From: Oscarella lobularis
Lineage: Eukaryota > Porifera > Homoscleromorpha > Homosclerophorida > Oscarellidae
Direction of reading: 5' to 3'
Assembly: GCF_947507565.1 (NCBI RefSeq)
Contig: NC_089182.1
Span: forward strand, 1,364,001-1,428,000
Length of the DNA: 64,000 nt
Part shown: positions 10,985-22,155 of the stretch, one piece after another
Position numbering within the stretch: the stretch's first letter is position 1
Layout: each line of letters opens with the position of its first letter
Made by a program: the position numbers and the translations under genes
Notes under the pieces: model-generated
Told to the model about the DNA's origin: nothing
Database searches by the model: none
What the model saw: the letters and a program-made list of their open reading frames with translations, nothing else

Positions 10985-11051
10985 GACAGACAGTCAGAAA
11001 GACAGACAGACAGACAGACAGACCGACAGACAGAGAGACAGACAGACAGAC
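10985..11051 (+). repeat. GACA microsatellite, long tract
   Basis: About 67 bp of GACA repeats with a few substitutions. Reading it in frame gives a meaningless RQTDRQTD run, which should not be taken as protein. It directly precedes the LINE copy at 11052-13877. Confidence 0.93.
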
Positions 11052-13877
11052 ATCTGCACACGCTCTTTCGCCAGTCGTGTCAGTTCGTTTTTTTTGGAGA
11101 TCATTGCCCGTCCGTCGGATCTCAACGCATGGAAACTCTTCTATCTTCTTCCTCGTCTTCTTCTTTCGCCGAATACTCGCGGTGGGTCATCAGCAATCGA
11201 CCGTCAATCTCGTTTCGAGCGTTTCTTTCGATTTGAATGGAGGAAGCTCTACGACTGGTCTGCACCGTCTCGCCAGCATACACGACGGCAAGACAGCACG
11301 CCAGAGTCGCCATCGTCAGACGAAATCCCTGAGCGGCTAGCTGCCAATGTTGTACGTCACGTCAGTAAAGGCGAGCTGTCACGCGCAGCGAACCTCCTTA
11401 TAAGCCCGGGTCTCGCTCCCCAGTCGGAGGAATCGTTCCAGAAGCTGGCGCTTAAACATCTTCCATCTTCTGTCATTCCTTCTGATAGCCAAGTTTCATC
11501 TGCACCTCTTCAACTCTCAAAGCGACAGGTCAGATCAACGTTGCATCAGCTTGTGAAAGGGTCCGGACCCGGATGCGATGGGTGGAGATTTGAACATTTG
11601 CGTCTTTTCTTGGACTCCGACGAGCTAATCGGTCGTTCGGCAGAAGTTTGTAACCTTTTCTATCTGGAGCTGTTCCGGACGCAATAGCAACGTTATTCGC
11701 CGGAGCGCGTCTGGTCGGTTTGCGAAAGAACGAAAATGATGTTCGTCCCATTGCCATCGGCGGCGCCATCCGCCGGTTCATTGCCAAAGCATCTGTCGCT
11801 GTCATGCAGAAGAAAATATCTACGTTTCTGTCTCCTTTTCAGTTCGGAGTCGCAACTCCAGGAGGTTCTCAAATAATGATCCATCTGCTCCAGTTAAGTG
11901 TCTGTCAGCATCCTGCTTGGATAATCGTCAAAACTGACGCCAAGAATGCGTTCAATTCCGTTTCTCGTGCAGCATTTTTGGACAGTGTAGCCGAATATTT
12001 TCCTTCTCTCTACCCGTTTCTTTCAAAACTCTACCTGCGACCGCCACAGCTAGCAGTTCGAATGGGTGACAACATCCGCTGTATCAGTTCCACCGAAGGA
12101 GTTCAGCAAGGGGACGCTTTTGGTCCCTTTCTCTTTCACTTGCTTTGCAACCGTGTCTCGCCAAGGCAAATGCCAGTTGCGAAGAAGGATTTGTCGCCAG
12201 CTACTTAGACGACGCCATTATTGTCGGTCCGCCTGGCGACGTCGAGAAAGCCTTTGGCGTCCTGAAACGGGAGATGTCATCAATCGGTCTCGTCTTGCGT
12301 GACGAGAAATGTGAGGCTTTTTCTCAAGTTCCAGTAGAAGATTGGTCACTCCCCATCTCGCTCGTGACGGGAGGGACACTGATTCTTGGCACACCTATCG
12401 GTTCGGATGAATTTGTTTCACGTTCTTGTGCCGAAATTGTGTCAAAGGAGAAGTCCCTTCTCAACCGGATCCCGCTTCTTGGCTATCTTCAAGTATCGTC
12501 TTTGCTGCTCCGTTACTGTGGCGTATCTAAAATGACTCACCTTCTTCGATCTGTTGCGCCATCACTTATCAGAGATGCAGCCAACGACCGTGATCTCAAC
12601 GTTCTGCGCTGTTTCGAGTCAATTGTCGGCTTCCAATTAAATTCGATACAAGCACGACAGCTGGAGTTCCGAATCGCACAAGGAGGATTTGGTCTTCAAT
12701 CAGCCACTCAAAGGAGCCACCAAGCCTTTCTGGGAGCCTGGGCGCTTACTCTTTCGGTTTTACCTCGCCGTCTTCCCTCTCTCATTCCGGATTCATCTAT
12801 TTTCCTGGAGGCGTCCCCAAGTCTCCTGGATGGCCATGTCCACCACTCGTTAGACGTCCTCCGGAATTCCTATCTGGCAATTTCGGAAACACTTCCCTAT
12901 TTGTCGTCTCTGGCAGAGCGTCCGTCAAAGCTGCAGTCTCGCCTTACGGGAGTTTCCTCAGCTGCTGACTTTGACGAATTCATTCAGTCATTAAACCGCC
13001 GAGACAAGGCGCGTCTCCGGAGTTGTAGTGGCGCCGAAAGCGGCCTGTGGCTAGACGCCGTACGGAGCTCGCAACAATTAATGTTCAGCAATGCTGAGTT
13101 TCAGCTTGCGTGCCTTTTGCGGCTTGGGGCGGCCATTCCTGCCATGTGTCAGCTGGATCACTGTGAGCCGAAATGCAACCATGAAGTTGACAACTTCGGC
13201 TATCACGTCATGACGTGCCAGTCGAGAGGTGGACCAATTCACCGACACGACGCTATCACCGACGTATGTTTTCAAATGCTCAAGGCAGTCGATCTCCGAG
13301 CAAGGAAGGAGGTCCTCCATCAATTTTCCGACAAGAGGCGCGCGGACATTGTCCTATTCGATTGGTCGCAGTCGCGCCCACTTCTGTTAGGTATCTCCGT
13401 CATTCATCCGTGGATGGCATCCGTCTTTCCCGCCACATCCAATTCAACCGGCCATGCAGCAGCGGACCGTGACAAGCTGAAGAATACCAAATATCTTACA
13501 TCCGCCGCTAGCCTTGGGTACGATTTCAAACCCCTATCATTTGAAGTCTTCGGAAGGTGGAGTCCTGTCGTCTCCGAATTTTGTACAACTGTCGCGTCAC
13601 GCGCCTTCGACGATCATCCAGCAGATAAGGCGGAGTTCCTCCACTACTGGCGTCGTCGACTCTCCGTTTGCATTCAAAGAGAAAATGCCGATATTATTCT
13701 GAAGAAACTGTCATCAATACTACGTGCTGATGATTCTGATCCCATTCCCCAACCAGCGGACTCATGTGTCCGTTGGTTCGTCCCGTCGTAGTTCCCTTTA
13801 TCTAATGTCATGCACACGTATGTAGACTATAAATGTTTATCACTTAGTATATAATGATTGATTGCGTTCTCATAATA
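11052..13877 (+). mobile_element. RLE-type non-LTR retrotransposon (R2/NeSL/Hero-like), copy 1
   Basis: The region holds one RT-endonuclease ORF (see 11094-13791) and ends with cataataaa immediately before gacaggcagacag (13878-13890). The 5' side adjoins the (GACA)n tract at 10985-11051. The simplest reading is a LINE inserted in, or primed from, a GACA microsatellite. Borders are inferred from the coding region and the repeat flanks; no target-site duplication can be named because the flanks are repetitive. Confidence 0.62.
11094..13791 (+). pseudogene. Reverse transcriptase with C-terminal restriction-like endonuclease, two frameshifts
   Basis: RT motifs appear in order: KGSGPGCDGWRFEHLR (about 11554), VRPIAIGGAIRRFIAK, WIIVKTDAKNAFNSVSR (motif A, about 11920), STEGVQQGDAFGPFLF (motif B, about 12090) and VASYLDDAIIVG (motif C, about 12195). 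The C-terminal part carries a zinc-knuckle-like CQLDHCEPKCNH ... YHVMTC ... GGPIHRHD followed by ADIVLFDWSQSRPLLLGISV, the pattern of the restriction-like endonuclease of R2/NeSL/Hero-type LINEs. Frameshifts near 11655 (before PDAIATLFAGARLVGL) and 12140 break the frame; from 12145 to the stop at 13791 the frame is open for 548 codons. Related but more decayed copies lie at 31.8-34.1 kb and 57.3 kb. Exact clade uncertain. Confidence 0.82.
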
Positions 13878-14816
13878 AAGACAGGCAGACAGCCTATCAA
13901 AGGCATATCGATGGACATACAAAGAGCATTGCTAATCTATAACTTACTTGCACAATCATGCAGTGGTATGGCTGTGTATGTGGTACAGTGGTGGTACTTA
14001 AACACCAACTTTAGCCGCTCCAACGGATCTCTTGTGCTGGCATATGTTCGTTGAAGTTTGTTAAAGGCAGCAAGGATTGACTCTGCCCCTTGCTCTCCGT
14101 GGAAGGACAAACCAACCTTCCACACCTTAATACACGGTGCCACGTGATCTTCCAAAAAATGAAGCCTTGGGGTTACCGACACAGAAAAATTGCTTCTGTA
14201 AAAACATAGGAAGTCTTCAATGGCTAATTCTGCAAAACGGGGGCGATTTTTAATTATTGGACAAACAGCTGAAAGCATTTTACTAAGAATTTCAATTTCT
14301 TCTTGCGTCAATTTTCGTGATAGAGAGTAGAGGTCGTGGCAGCCTCGAGACAGTAAAAACGCTCTCTCAAACTTTTCAGCAACAGCTTCTGTCTCCTCTC
14401 TGATGGCCCTCGAATAGTCCTTGCTGACATCGCATATAGCTCTGCAAATAGCCTTTATGTTGTTAATTTACAAGATTAAAAGTTAGCTACTGTTTTCTAT
14501 ATTAGTATAAAGTACATTTACCCTGAGGGCTCGGTGAACATGATTTCCAATGAATGTTCCCCCAAAATATGCTTGGCGATCGATTCCACAGTCGGACAGG
14601 GACTTGTCCACTGCAGAAAGTAAGTAAAGCACCTTTTTCATGCCTAGTATATATGGACGCTTTTTCTCTCTGTACCGTACTCACGGGTTGTTAACAAAGC
14701 GCCGATGCTTATGACTGTCGATTGCAAAGTATTGGGCGCCTAACAACCATAGGCGCTTATTGGCTGTTAGGCGTCCATCGTGATACATAGCGCGCGCTTC
14801 ATATCTTCAGCCATAC

Positions 14817-15210
14817 ATGTCGTCGCTTTTTCTGCCGGTTGGGCGCTCTTTCTACAGTGCAATCCGTGGCGATCAGGTGTATAAGTTTGTATGGACACCG
14901 GCTACAGGAGAGCTCCTGTTGGTTGAAAAAGAGGAAGGCAATCCTCACGATCGTTTTGCTGTTGCCGTCGTGAAAGGTGAAGAAATTGTGGGCCATGTCC
15001 CGCGTGAAGTGTTTCGAGCTTTCTACCACACGGAAGCACAATCACATGCGAAGTTACCGGCCACAGGCAGCATGGAAACGGCTTGGAAGTTCCCTGTAGA
15101 TTCACGCTGCACGGAAGACAAAAGCTGATCTCAAGAGTAACAAGATTGCTGCAAGAGCGTGGGACGCCATGTTTGCAGTAGGCGACGGCTCATGCGTACA
15201 GACACGTTCT
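14817..15210 (+). pseudogene. HIRAN-domain protein of pogo element B, one frameshift
   Basis: From ATG 14817 the frame reads YKFVWTPATGELLLVEKEEG, NPHDRFAVAVVKGEEIVGHV, PREVFRAFYH. This is a full HIRAN pattern (strand, EEGNPHD..AVAV, IVGHVPRE). A single frameshift near 15030 moves to STITCEVTGHRQHGNGLEVP, CRFTLHGRQKL, ending at a TAG about 15208-15210. Standalone HIRAN-type proteins with GLE(I/V)PC tails are, from memory, common in non-bilaterian genomes. HIRAN binds 3' DNA ends in HLTF; what it does for a transposon is unknown. It converges on the element's transposase gene. Confidence 0.75.
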
Positions 15211-15433
15211 AATTAAACACAGGTAACGGGTATAGGCAGACCACTATTACAGTTCCATTAATAAATAACCGCCAGGGTTTGGAATATGAGTTCTCACTCG
15301 TCGTCGATATCACTAGATTCAGGCTGGCAGTCTTCGTGATCTGAGCTTGCTAGCGGATCTTCGTCGCTTGTGTATTCGTCGACACTTGAATCAACCCTGT
15401 ATTTCTCGATTCTCTCAATACTAATTGCTCGTC

Positions 15434-16770
15434 TTAGGTGCCATCGACAGCGACCGATATGCCGACCTTCCTAAAACTTTGAATAACGGTCTCCTTTTTA
15501 GCTGCAGTTTCTTCCCAGGCGTTTGCAATCCACTTCGTGAGAAGTACACTCCTGACGTTACAGACATCCTACCCTGAACGTAGTCCGTCAGGTTGGCTTG
15601 CATATGCGCCGTCGCTTCACGATCTACTGCAGCTTTAAACGGCTTGTTTATTGAGACATCGATTGGCTGCACGAGTGATGTACAGCCGCCTGTAACACCA
15701 AAAGCAAACTTACACAGCGAAAAGCCTTAGCGTTGCGATTAACAATTGACTTACCTGGCACGTAAGTCACTTCAGTTTTGCATTCTTCTTTCAACGTCGA
15801 CTGGATGACATCGGTTTTCTGAGCCCTGTGAAGATCGATCACAAGGTGCATGGGTATCGCAGGCGGGTTTCCAGCACTGTCGAATCCAGAATCGCATCAT
15901 ATTCTCGTCGCACCATGCGTTCTGCTGGAACTGAACCGAAACGCGCTTATCGTACTGCAAATTTTCAGCCAAAGAAATTCTTTTTCCTAAATATTGGACT
16001 CCTTGAAGGCAAAATAGAAGCTGTGTTTTTCCTCACCGAGTCCTTTGAATATCACTATCGGTTTCACTCTTGGCTCACCGTCGGCAAAAACAGTCAACTG
16101 AACTGTACATTGCCGTTTGTCCAGTCCAGACTGTGCACCCCGTACGGACCCAAACTGATTTGTTGCCGGTGTCGTCATACGTGCTTCCATCGGAGAAGCA
16201 GAACGGTAAGGGTGTTTGATCCATATTAGCAATCCGACTTTCCGTCCACTTCCCCAGAGGACCCACGACATCCCCTTTGAGCGACTTTGCCCGAATGCTT
16301 CGATGAAACTCCTGTATCAGCGACAGCTTATCTTCTGGTTGTCTTTGGCTAGTGTTTGTTCTCCTTCGTTCACTCTTCTTGAAGCCCGTAAAGCCTTCTG
16401 AAAAGGCAAATTGAGCACTGGGAGAAAGCTCGTGAAGAATCTGTTTCGATCGTAGCATAAACCACCACCGTTTCACCTAGGATAACACAGCAAGCTGACG
16501 GCATTCCATTGTATCGTCGTCGTACAATTTCTGTTCCATTACAGGGAACTTCGGCGTCCGAGCAAATTTAATTCGTTTGCTACCCTTCCGGCTTTGACGA
16601 ATCTTATCCTTGTTTAGGATCCATCGCTTCACCGTTTTCGTGTGAACAGAAAAATGCTTGCTTGTTTGACACAGATTCCTGCCGTTGCTCTCATAGAAAT
16701 TGACGACTTCGAGTTTCACTTCTCTCGCGTAGCTCTTTCTGCTTCGATCCGAGACTCGCAACTCAGCCAT
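15434..16770 (-). pseudogene. pogo-type DDE_1 transposase of element B
   Basis: Start ATG 16770 (MAELRVSDRSRKSYAREVKL), with a BrkDBD-like helix-turn-helix (TSKHFSVHTKTVKRWI). An in-frame TAG follows VLS at about 16477. The DDE_1 core has D in IANMDQTPLPF, then after frameshifts near 16150 and 16000 D in MHLVIDLHRAQ, and D in SLVQPIDVSINKPFK. A short GT-AG intron (about 15685-15756) separates the second and third motifs and joins cleanly (VP / GGCTSLVQ). It ends IRSF-type: SFRKVGISVAVDGT, stop at 15434-15436. All three catalytic Asp survive, but one nonsense codon and at least two frameshifts make it inactive. Confidence 0.8.
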
Positions 16771-17600
16771 GGCGAAAAAACGTTCAGGTGCGGCGCAACG
16801 AAAGATAAGACAACGGAAAGCGCGTGCGCAGTCACGTAATTCGCCACGTGTAGTGATTGCAATAGGTGCTTAATATCAAGTAGTACTGACTAGAAAAGTC
16901 ATCGACGCCTAACAAAGGAAAGCCCTAATAAAAAAGGGCGCTTAACAACCTGTGAGTACGGTAATACATAGAAAGGTGGTTAATAGTCTATAAAATTATT
17001 TATCATTACCCATTTCTTAATTTTCTTTTGATAATCAAGAATGGCAACTTGGAGCGATTTTACGTTTTCGCTGTCTTCGTTGTTTTCGACGTCTGCAAGG
17101 CAATTCCACGTCAAATTTTGAACACATTGTTCTATTTTTTCTTCAAGGAAAGACGCTTTTTCTTCAGCTGCGCATTGCAGCTGTCTTTCTCGTTGTTCAT
17201 TTTCGTTCTCGGCCATTTTGAGAATTTTTAATTCTAAGAGAAAATAATTTGCAAAATATCCTCAAGCTTATCTGCAAACTGGGGATAGCAACTTAATAAA
17301 AAATAAAAGTAAAATTAGTCGCTAGGAGCAAAATTTACTTGTGTTATTTCACCAGGAAAAAGAGAAGTGATGACGTTGTGGTGGAACTTTGCATTTTTAA
17401 AATTTGCGCCAGAGGATTGGAACTCCTCAAAATCAACTTTTAGGTTCTCCAAAGTCCGTTCTGGTAGAAGCCCACGATCATTAACCGTGAAGATCTCGTG
17501 CAAAGTATAGAAGCTCTGGCACTCCACTGGGACATTCTCTGCCAGCATGTTTTTGCATCCTATGAAAGTTCCATTCCCGTGCAATGTTGTCAAATTCTGT

Positions 17601-18473
17601 TTTGATAAAGTTCATGAATAAAAATCAAAGGCAATCTTAAAGATTTTACAGAATTTTCCTTGACAAAGTGTATTAAAAAATATAACTGACCTGTCAACAG
17701 CCGACGATGAATCAAAGTTTCCAGAATCTTGAAGGTTCTGCAATGGAAGCTGTCCTTGTAGTTTATTTAGATTATGCGTTCCTGTTAACCTTGAAGAAAT
17801 CGATTAGGAATCCTGCTCCACCTCTTGGAAATTGTCTTCACCAAGATTCTATTTGCTACAACACGCAATTAGAGTTGTTCGCGAAGCTATTAATAGTACA
17901 GCAATGAATTCACGGCAAAACTGATTAGCTCTGTATTTTTCGTATAAAAATTTCTCTCCGCACATTTATCTCAGTGCTTGTTTCTTAGAAATGGCTGAAG
18001 AAAAGTGACAATAGTATTTTCACTTCCTCTGTCTGCCCTGATATCGCAAGGTACACCTAGCACAGGCATTACTGTATAATGCAGGCTGTTTTGCTCTTAG
18101 ACATACCACCAATTGATGTAATGCACTTGAGATAATATCCGGCGATAACTTCGGGATCATTATTCGTCGTCGAAACGTGGAGCCACATTCTACACTCATC
18201 TGTCCACTTAATTAAATTCGACTCCTTTGCGCAGCGGCGCTATCGTGTCTGCATCGGCGAGCGATAGCGGACATAACGAAATAGACGCGCCTCTTTGGAT
18301 ACGAAACGACGTGTCCGTCTCGCCTATCTCTCCTAGTGCTACAAGCGAACCGCCCGTCGGACGACGCAGCGACTGTTTTTCCATCGTCGGCGTCAACGAC
18401 TAAGTCCGAAACTGTGCGTTGCACCAGTCGCTCAAGCGGGTTCTTTTCCGCCGTCGCGCCGTTCCTCTCCGCG
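17601..18473. other. Possible 5' exon remnants, otherwise unassigned
   Basis: On the minus strand a donor-like GACAG/GTCAGTT (about 17690) follows SSRLTGTHNLNKLQGQLPLQ, possibly an upstream exon of the HGEQGAES gene. The rest shows no recognisable coding sequence. Confidence 0.25.
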
Positions 18474-18494
18474 TCTCTCTCTCTCTCTCTCTCT
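18474..18494 (+). repeat. TC dinucleotide microsatellite
   Basis: About ten uninterrupted CT units. No gene nearby is supported. Confidence 0.9.
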
Positions 18495-19895
18495 GGACAA
18501 TTTCGCGCTGTGTCCGACGCTTCGACCATAGATATAAGAGAAGGGAGAACAGAAACTCCCGGTATCACGTGATAGTTTACATTGGCTTTAGGGTCCCTTA
18601 CTGCTCGTCATGCATGTCTCACTGTGTGCCCGTATATCGTTCTCGAAAATTTATTTATCGTCGAGGAGGACTCTATTTTTCCAAACGCTTCAGTTTCGTT
18701 TCTCTTCCGTTGAGTGTCTGCATGTCTGTAGTGTAAGGAATACTGCCCGACAGTAGACGGGCGAGTATTGGGCATCCGATCGTTTCGTACCTCGTACTCC
18801 TTCCGTGATCATGCTGAGCACTCGATTCCCTGTTTTCACTACACGCAGTGTTCTAAACTACTGCTCACGGGTGGATTTCTATCGTTGTATAGCGTCCATT
18901 CGCAGCGGCCTGCGATTTTGCAGCGTCTTAGTGTGAGAGTTATCGTACCTCTTACCGTTTAACGCTTTGTCGAAATTTCTTTGGAAGCGTTGCGTACAGT
19001 AGCCGCATCTGTCCTCAGTAGCAGGCGAAATTGCTTGAGTTCTTCTACCGTCCTTGGAAAGGAGGGTCACATCGCAGCGTGAGCGTGGCAATGATTCCGC
19101 CGCCACGGTTATTCAGCAGTTTGAGCCTTCCTAATCCATGCCTTCTGTGTAGATTAAAATGCCTAGACGTCTTAGGCTCAGTAGACGTAAGGGGGAGTAC
19201 GTAAAAAGAAGATAGGACGCGAGAGCAAAACCAGCGTTGACGAAGACTTCAGTTCCCGCCGTATCCAGCATTTTTTTCACCGTCCGAAGTGCTTCGGTGT
19301 GACGAGCAGATGGGCTGGGCGTGAGATCCACCTCTAGAAAAGACGCTAGAGCCTTTCGAACGACGGCCATTTGCATGTGCCACGCCTGGTCTAACAAAGA
19401 GATAAAGTGACACCCGGGAGTTTCCAATCCACTTCTCTTATATCTATGACATACAAAGCAACGCCGAGTCTCGGCGTGCGTACAGTCGCCCACGTAGGGA
19501 CCCCACTGGCCACTTCGGAAACAACCGTGGTCGAATTTCTCAACTGTCGGTTTCGCTTCTGCTGTCGCCCTCTCGTTGCGCTTGCCTTTTCCTCGACGAA
19601 TTTCGTCAGCATCGTTTCTATTCGAGCCATCCTCTCGGGTAAATCTTCGTACACGTCCGGGACGACAGCTGCCGCGCGATGTTCGCGTCCGCGTCGTCCT
19701 TTTTCTTAGGGTCCTCCGGCATACACTTCGCGTCCCTCCTCCTGTTCGCGCCTTTCAATGAGATGTAGATCGCCCGCCTTCTCAATCGTCTGCTGGAACA
19801 TTTCCTTCGGGTTTCGTTCGAGATCGCGGCGAAGACTGCGGCAAACCGCGAACGAAGTGTGGGATCAGCAGTATGGCGCGTGGAATATGCCAAAA
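18495..19895. other. Unassigned stretch with minus-strand open frames
   Basis: Minus-strand frames at 19131-19493, 19391-19654 and 19618-19893 are long for their overlap and include a heptad-like, gag-style stretch (ERMARIETMLTKFVEEKASA) and CFVCHRYKRSGLETPGC. They may be one frameshifted gene, perhaps a retroelement gag, but I recognise no domain. Confidence 0.25.
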
Positions 19896-20077
19896 GGTTG
19901 GGATCGTTAGTTCGGGTTGAGATCGTGAGTTTGGGTTGAGATCGTTAGTTTGGGTTGGGATCGTTAGTTTGGGTTGGGAACGTGAGTTTGGGTTGGGAAC
20001 GTGAGTTTGGGTTGGGATCGTGAGTTTGGGTTGGGAACGTGAGTTTGGGTTGGGAACGTCAGTTTGGGATGGGATCG
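19896..20077 (+). repeat. 19-bp minisatellite, nine full copies and one partial
   Basis: Tandem units of 19 bp with consensus ggttgggatcgtgagtttg run from 19896 to 20066, followed by a partial unit to 20077. Units differ at two or three fixed sites (a/g at unit position 6, a/t at 9, t/g/c at 13), giving higher-order variants. Confidence 0.95.
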
Positions 20078-20302
20078 CGCGCCCTGGCGTGAGGGGAACT
20101 AGACATCACATCGGCTTGAAGGTCTTTGTCGTCTTTTATGCCTGAGAGCGTGTGCGCCAATAATTTCAATACTTTGCATCTGTAATTTTGACAACGACTA
20201 ATGGCATGCACAACACTACGGTACTTGCAAGGAAGCACAGACAATACGAACGACAGTAACCATATAATCCTTCTAGCAGAAGTACGTATCGTTTCGTCAA
20301 CA

Positions 20303-20544
20303 TCATGTCAGACCAAAGCCGCCATGATTTTGAAAGGCAAACACGAACTTGTCGCGAAAGATCTCGTAGCTTTCGTACGTAGTTGGTATCGTCAATGTGC
20401 TCAGACACGTCTTCGCTGTAGGATATACATCTTCGGCACTGAAGAACAGTGTCGGCGTATTTGTCAATCCGACAACTGGCAGTGCTGCAGCTCCCGTGAA
20501 GAACGAAAAGACGTCGCCTATAGCAAGATTGGGTATGCGGCCGC
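20303..20544 (-). pseudogene. HECT E3 ligase C-lobe exon (fragment)
   Basis: An acceptor-like TAG (20545-20547) is followed by an open frame: GRIPNLAIGDVFSFFTG, LPVVGLTNTPTLFF, then AEDVYPTAKTCLSTLTIPTT, YESYEIFRDKF, GGFGLT and a stop at 20303-20305. This matches the HECT C-lobe, with the ubiquitin-accepting Cys in TAKTCLSTL and the usual C-terminal end near GFGL. No N-lobe was found upstream; a loose candidate (MNFFDLLDEIEGVFKVLF, about 20575-20635) is only weakly similar. HECT modules of this kind occur in multicopy transposon-associated genes of many animals. Here it lies downstream of, and codirectional with, a P-like transposase. Confidence 0.7.
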
Positions 20545-22155
20545 CTAAGAGATAACAGTACTACTTATCGCTGAAAAGTACTTTGAAAACACCTTCTATT
20601 TCGTCCAGCAAGTCAAAAAAATTCATGAAAGCTTCTTCTTTCCTTCTCGCTTCTTTGCTCTCTTCTTTGGCGTAAATTTCCTTCCATCAATTTTCTGAGC
20701 TTTTCTGCGCAACAGAAATGAATTTCCAAGAATCTCTATATCAGAAACATACTTGCTGTCATTTTCTTCTCTTCATTGAAACAAAGGTAGGCGAACGCAC
20801 TATCCGTTGACCCACGCACAAACTCGAGAAATCCTGAACAAGTTTGAAGTCAGCGTTAGGAATTTTCTACTATTGTACGTCAACTTGTGCCTGCCAATAA
20901 TCCATCAGATATCTAAAGAATTCTTCTCTAAGAAACTGCACAGAAGTAGCTTTTCTCGAGTGTTGAATTTTAGTTCGTCCTTACTGTAAGACGTTCATCG
21001 TCTGGACTTTTGTATCCCTTCGATCCGGCTTGTCAGCCTTCAAGGATCGTGCATTTAAGCAGTCGAACATTCTGTCGAATACTCGCAAGAACTTCGCCGT
21101 CTCCTCTGCACCGTCTATTTTGAAATGATGTAATGCATCGGCGACGCTGGAACTCAAAACCTATTGCACGAAATTTGGCAACAATTACATTCGTCCGCAA
21201 ATGTATTAAAACACAAACGTACCTGTGCAGCAAGATCCACTCGCATGCGAGAATACAACGTGAGATCCACGTGCTCAAGCTTCAACTTTGGAAGCACGGA
21301 AAGTCCGCTTCTGTCTGATGCAATACGGCAACGATCGTATAAATCGCGTATGTGCTTCCATGTCACAAACTTTCCGTTTATCTACGTGGGCCTTAGTCAG
21401 CCAAAAATTACTTCTGGTTCCACGTTGGCTCACGATCATCGATCGACGCGAGCTGCGTGGGTACGAGTGCGACAGGCAATTTCGATTTGTTTTTATCAAG
21501 TGAGGGACGTCCGAGAAGAATAGCGGTCGCGGCGGATGACTGTATCGATTGAGGACCTTGTATACAACTCCCTCATTTTCCGGGGTCCAGTGCTGCCTGA
21601 AGAAAAGACGATTCCTAGCAGCACCATCCGACGTCACGGCGATAACGATGAAGCCACATATTTCCAGTTGTCGAATCGCCTCCCATATTATCGCGTGCAG
21701 ATCGACAGAGTGAACGCCTAGGAAAACAAGGTGTCACCAGAGCCAAAGTAATTGCAATTTTGCCTGTAGTTGGGAAGTGGGCGTAAGGAAATTTCAAGGA
21801 CGTCACCAGCCCACGAACTATCAAACCGAGCACGTGCGTCGCGACTGGAATCTTTCCTTCCCGGAACCCAGCCTTAAAATCCGCCAACGTGTTGTTGAAC
21901 TCGCCAAGATAATCAAGCCCAACAACGTCCCCCGAATGTTTGTCGAAGAAAATATCCTCTCGGACTTTCATCTCGTCGACAAGGAGAACGACGTGCCTCT
22001 GGGCCTCTGACAGGAATCCTGTTATATCAAGGAATGGAATGGTTTGATATTAATGTGTGTACATGTGGTTTTGCACGTGCCAGAATACGCACAGCATGCG
22101 CGAGACATTCACGCGACCTACGTCACTACGTCGTTACGCGGGCTTTCCTGGCTAA

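Larger units (their letters stand above)
14675..16961 (-). mobile_element. pogo-type transposon with HIRAN gene (element B), inside an intron
   Basis: Terminal inverted repeats: 14675-14694 begins CCGTACTCACGGGTTGTTAA and 16942-16961 reads, reversed, CCGTACTCACAGGTTGTTAA (one mismatch in 20). TA flanks both sides (14673-14674, 16962-16963). Length 2287 bp. It carries a DDE_1 transposase on the minus strand and a HIRAN gene on the plus strand, convergent. It sits in an intron of another transposon gene (13937-17600). A 21-bp copy-like palindromic stretch ggcgcctaacaaccataggcgc near the left end is probably a subterminal element. Confidence 0.9.
13937..17600 (-). pseudogene. Multi-exon transposon-type gene of unclassified family (HGEQGAES motif), intron occupied by a pogo element
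   Basis: Minus-strand exons with GT-AG borders: 17339-about 17600 (LENLKVDFEEFQSSGANFKN), 17010-17291 (VAIPSLQISLRIFCKLFS, then a frameshift into a coiled-coil stretch NENEQRERQLQCAAEEKASF), 14522-14610 (GIDRQAYFGGTFIGNHVHRAL) and 13937-14441 (TPRLHFLEDHVAPCIKVW, then LSFHGEQGAESILAAFN). These motifs recur in large unclassified proteins repeated in sponge and cnidarian genomes and are probably transposon-encoded. The intron between the second and third listed exons holds the complete pogo-type element 14675-16961; without it the intron would be about 110 bp. Further 5' exons may lie at 17.7-17.9 kb. At least one frameshift. Family name not known to me. Confidence 0.55.

Noticed and set aside
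10855-11340. 161-codon open frame with RQTDRQTD repeats
   Set aside because: The repeat is a GACA microsatellite read in frame; flanking residues match no domain and the frame overlaps the LINE 5' region.
14721-14790. Possible riboswitch-like stem (gcgcctaacaaccataggcgc)
   Set aside because: It lies just inside the left TIR of pogo element B and repeats terminal motifs, so a subterminal transposase-binding or end structure is the simpler explanation.
18208-18736. Overlapping Ser/Arg-rich frames on both strands
   Set aside because: They are created by the CT microsatellite and GC-rich flanks; no conserved motif.
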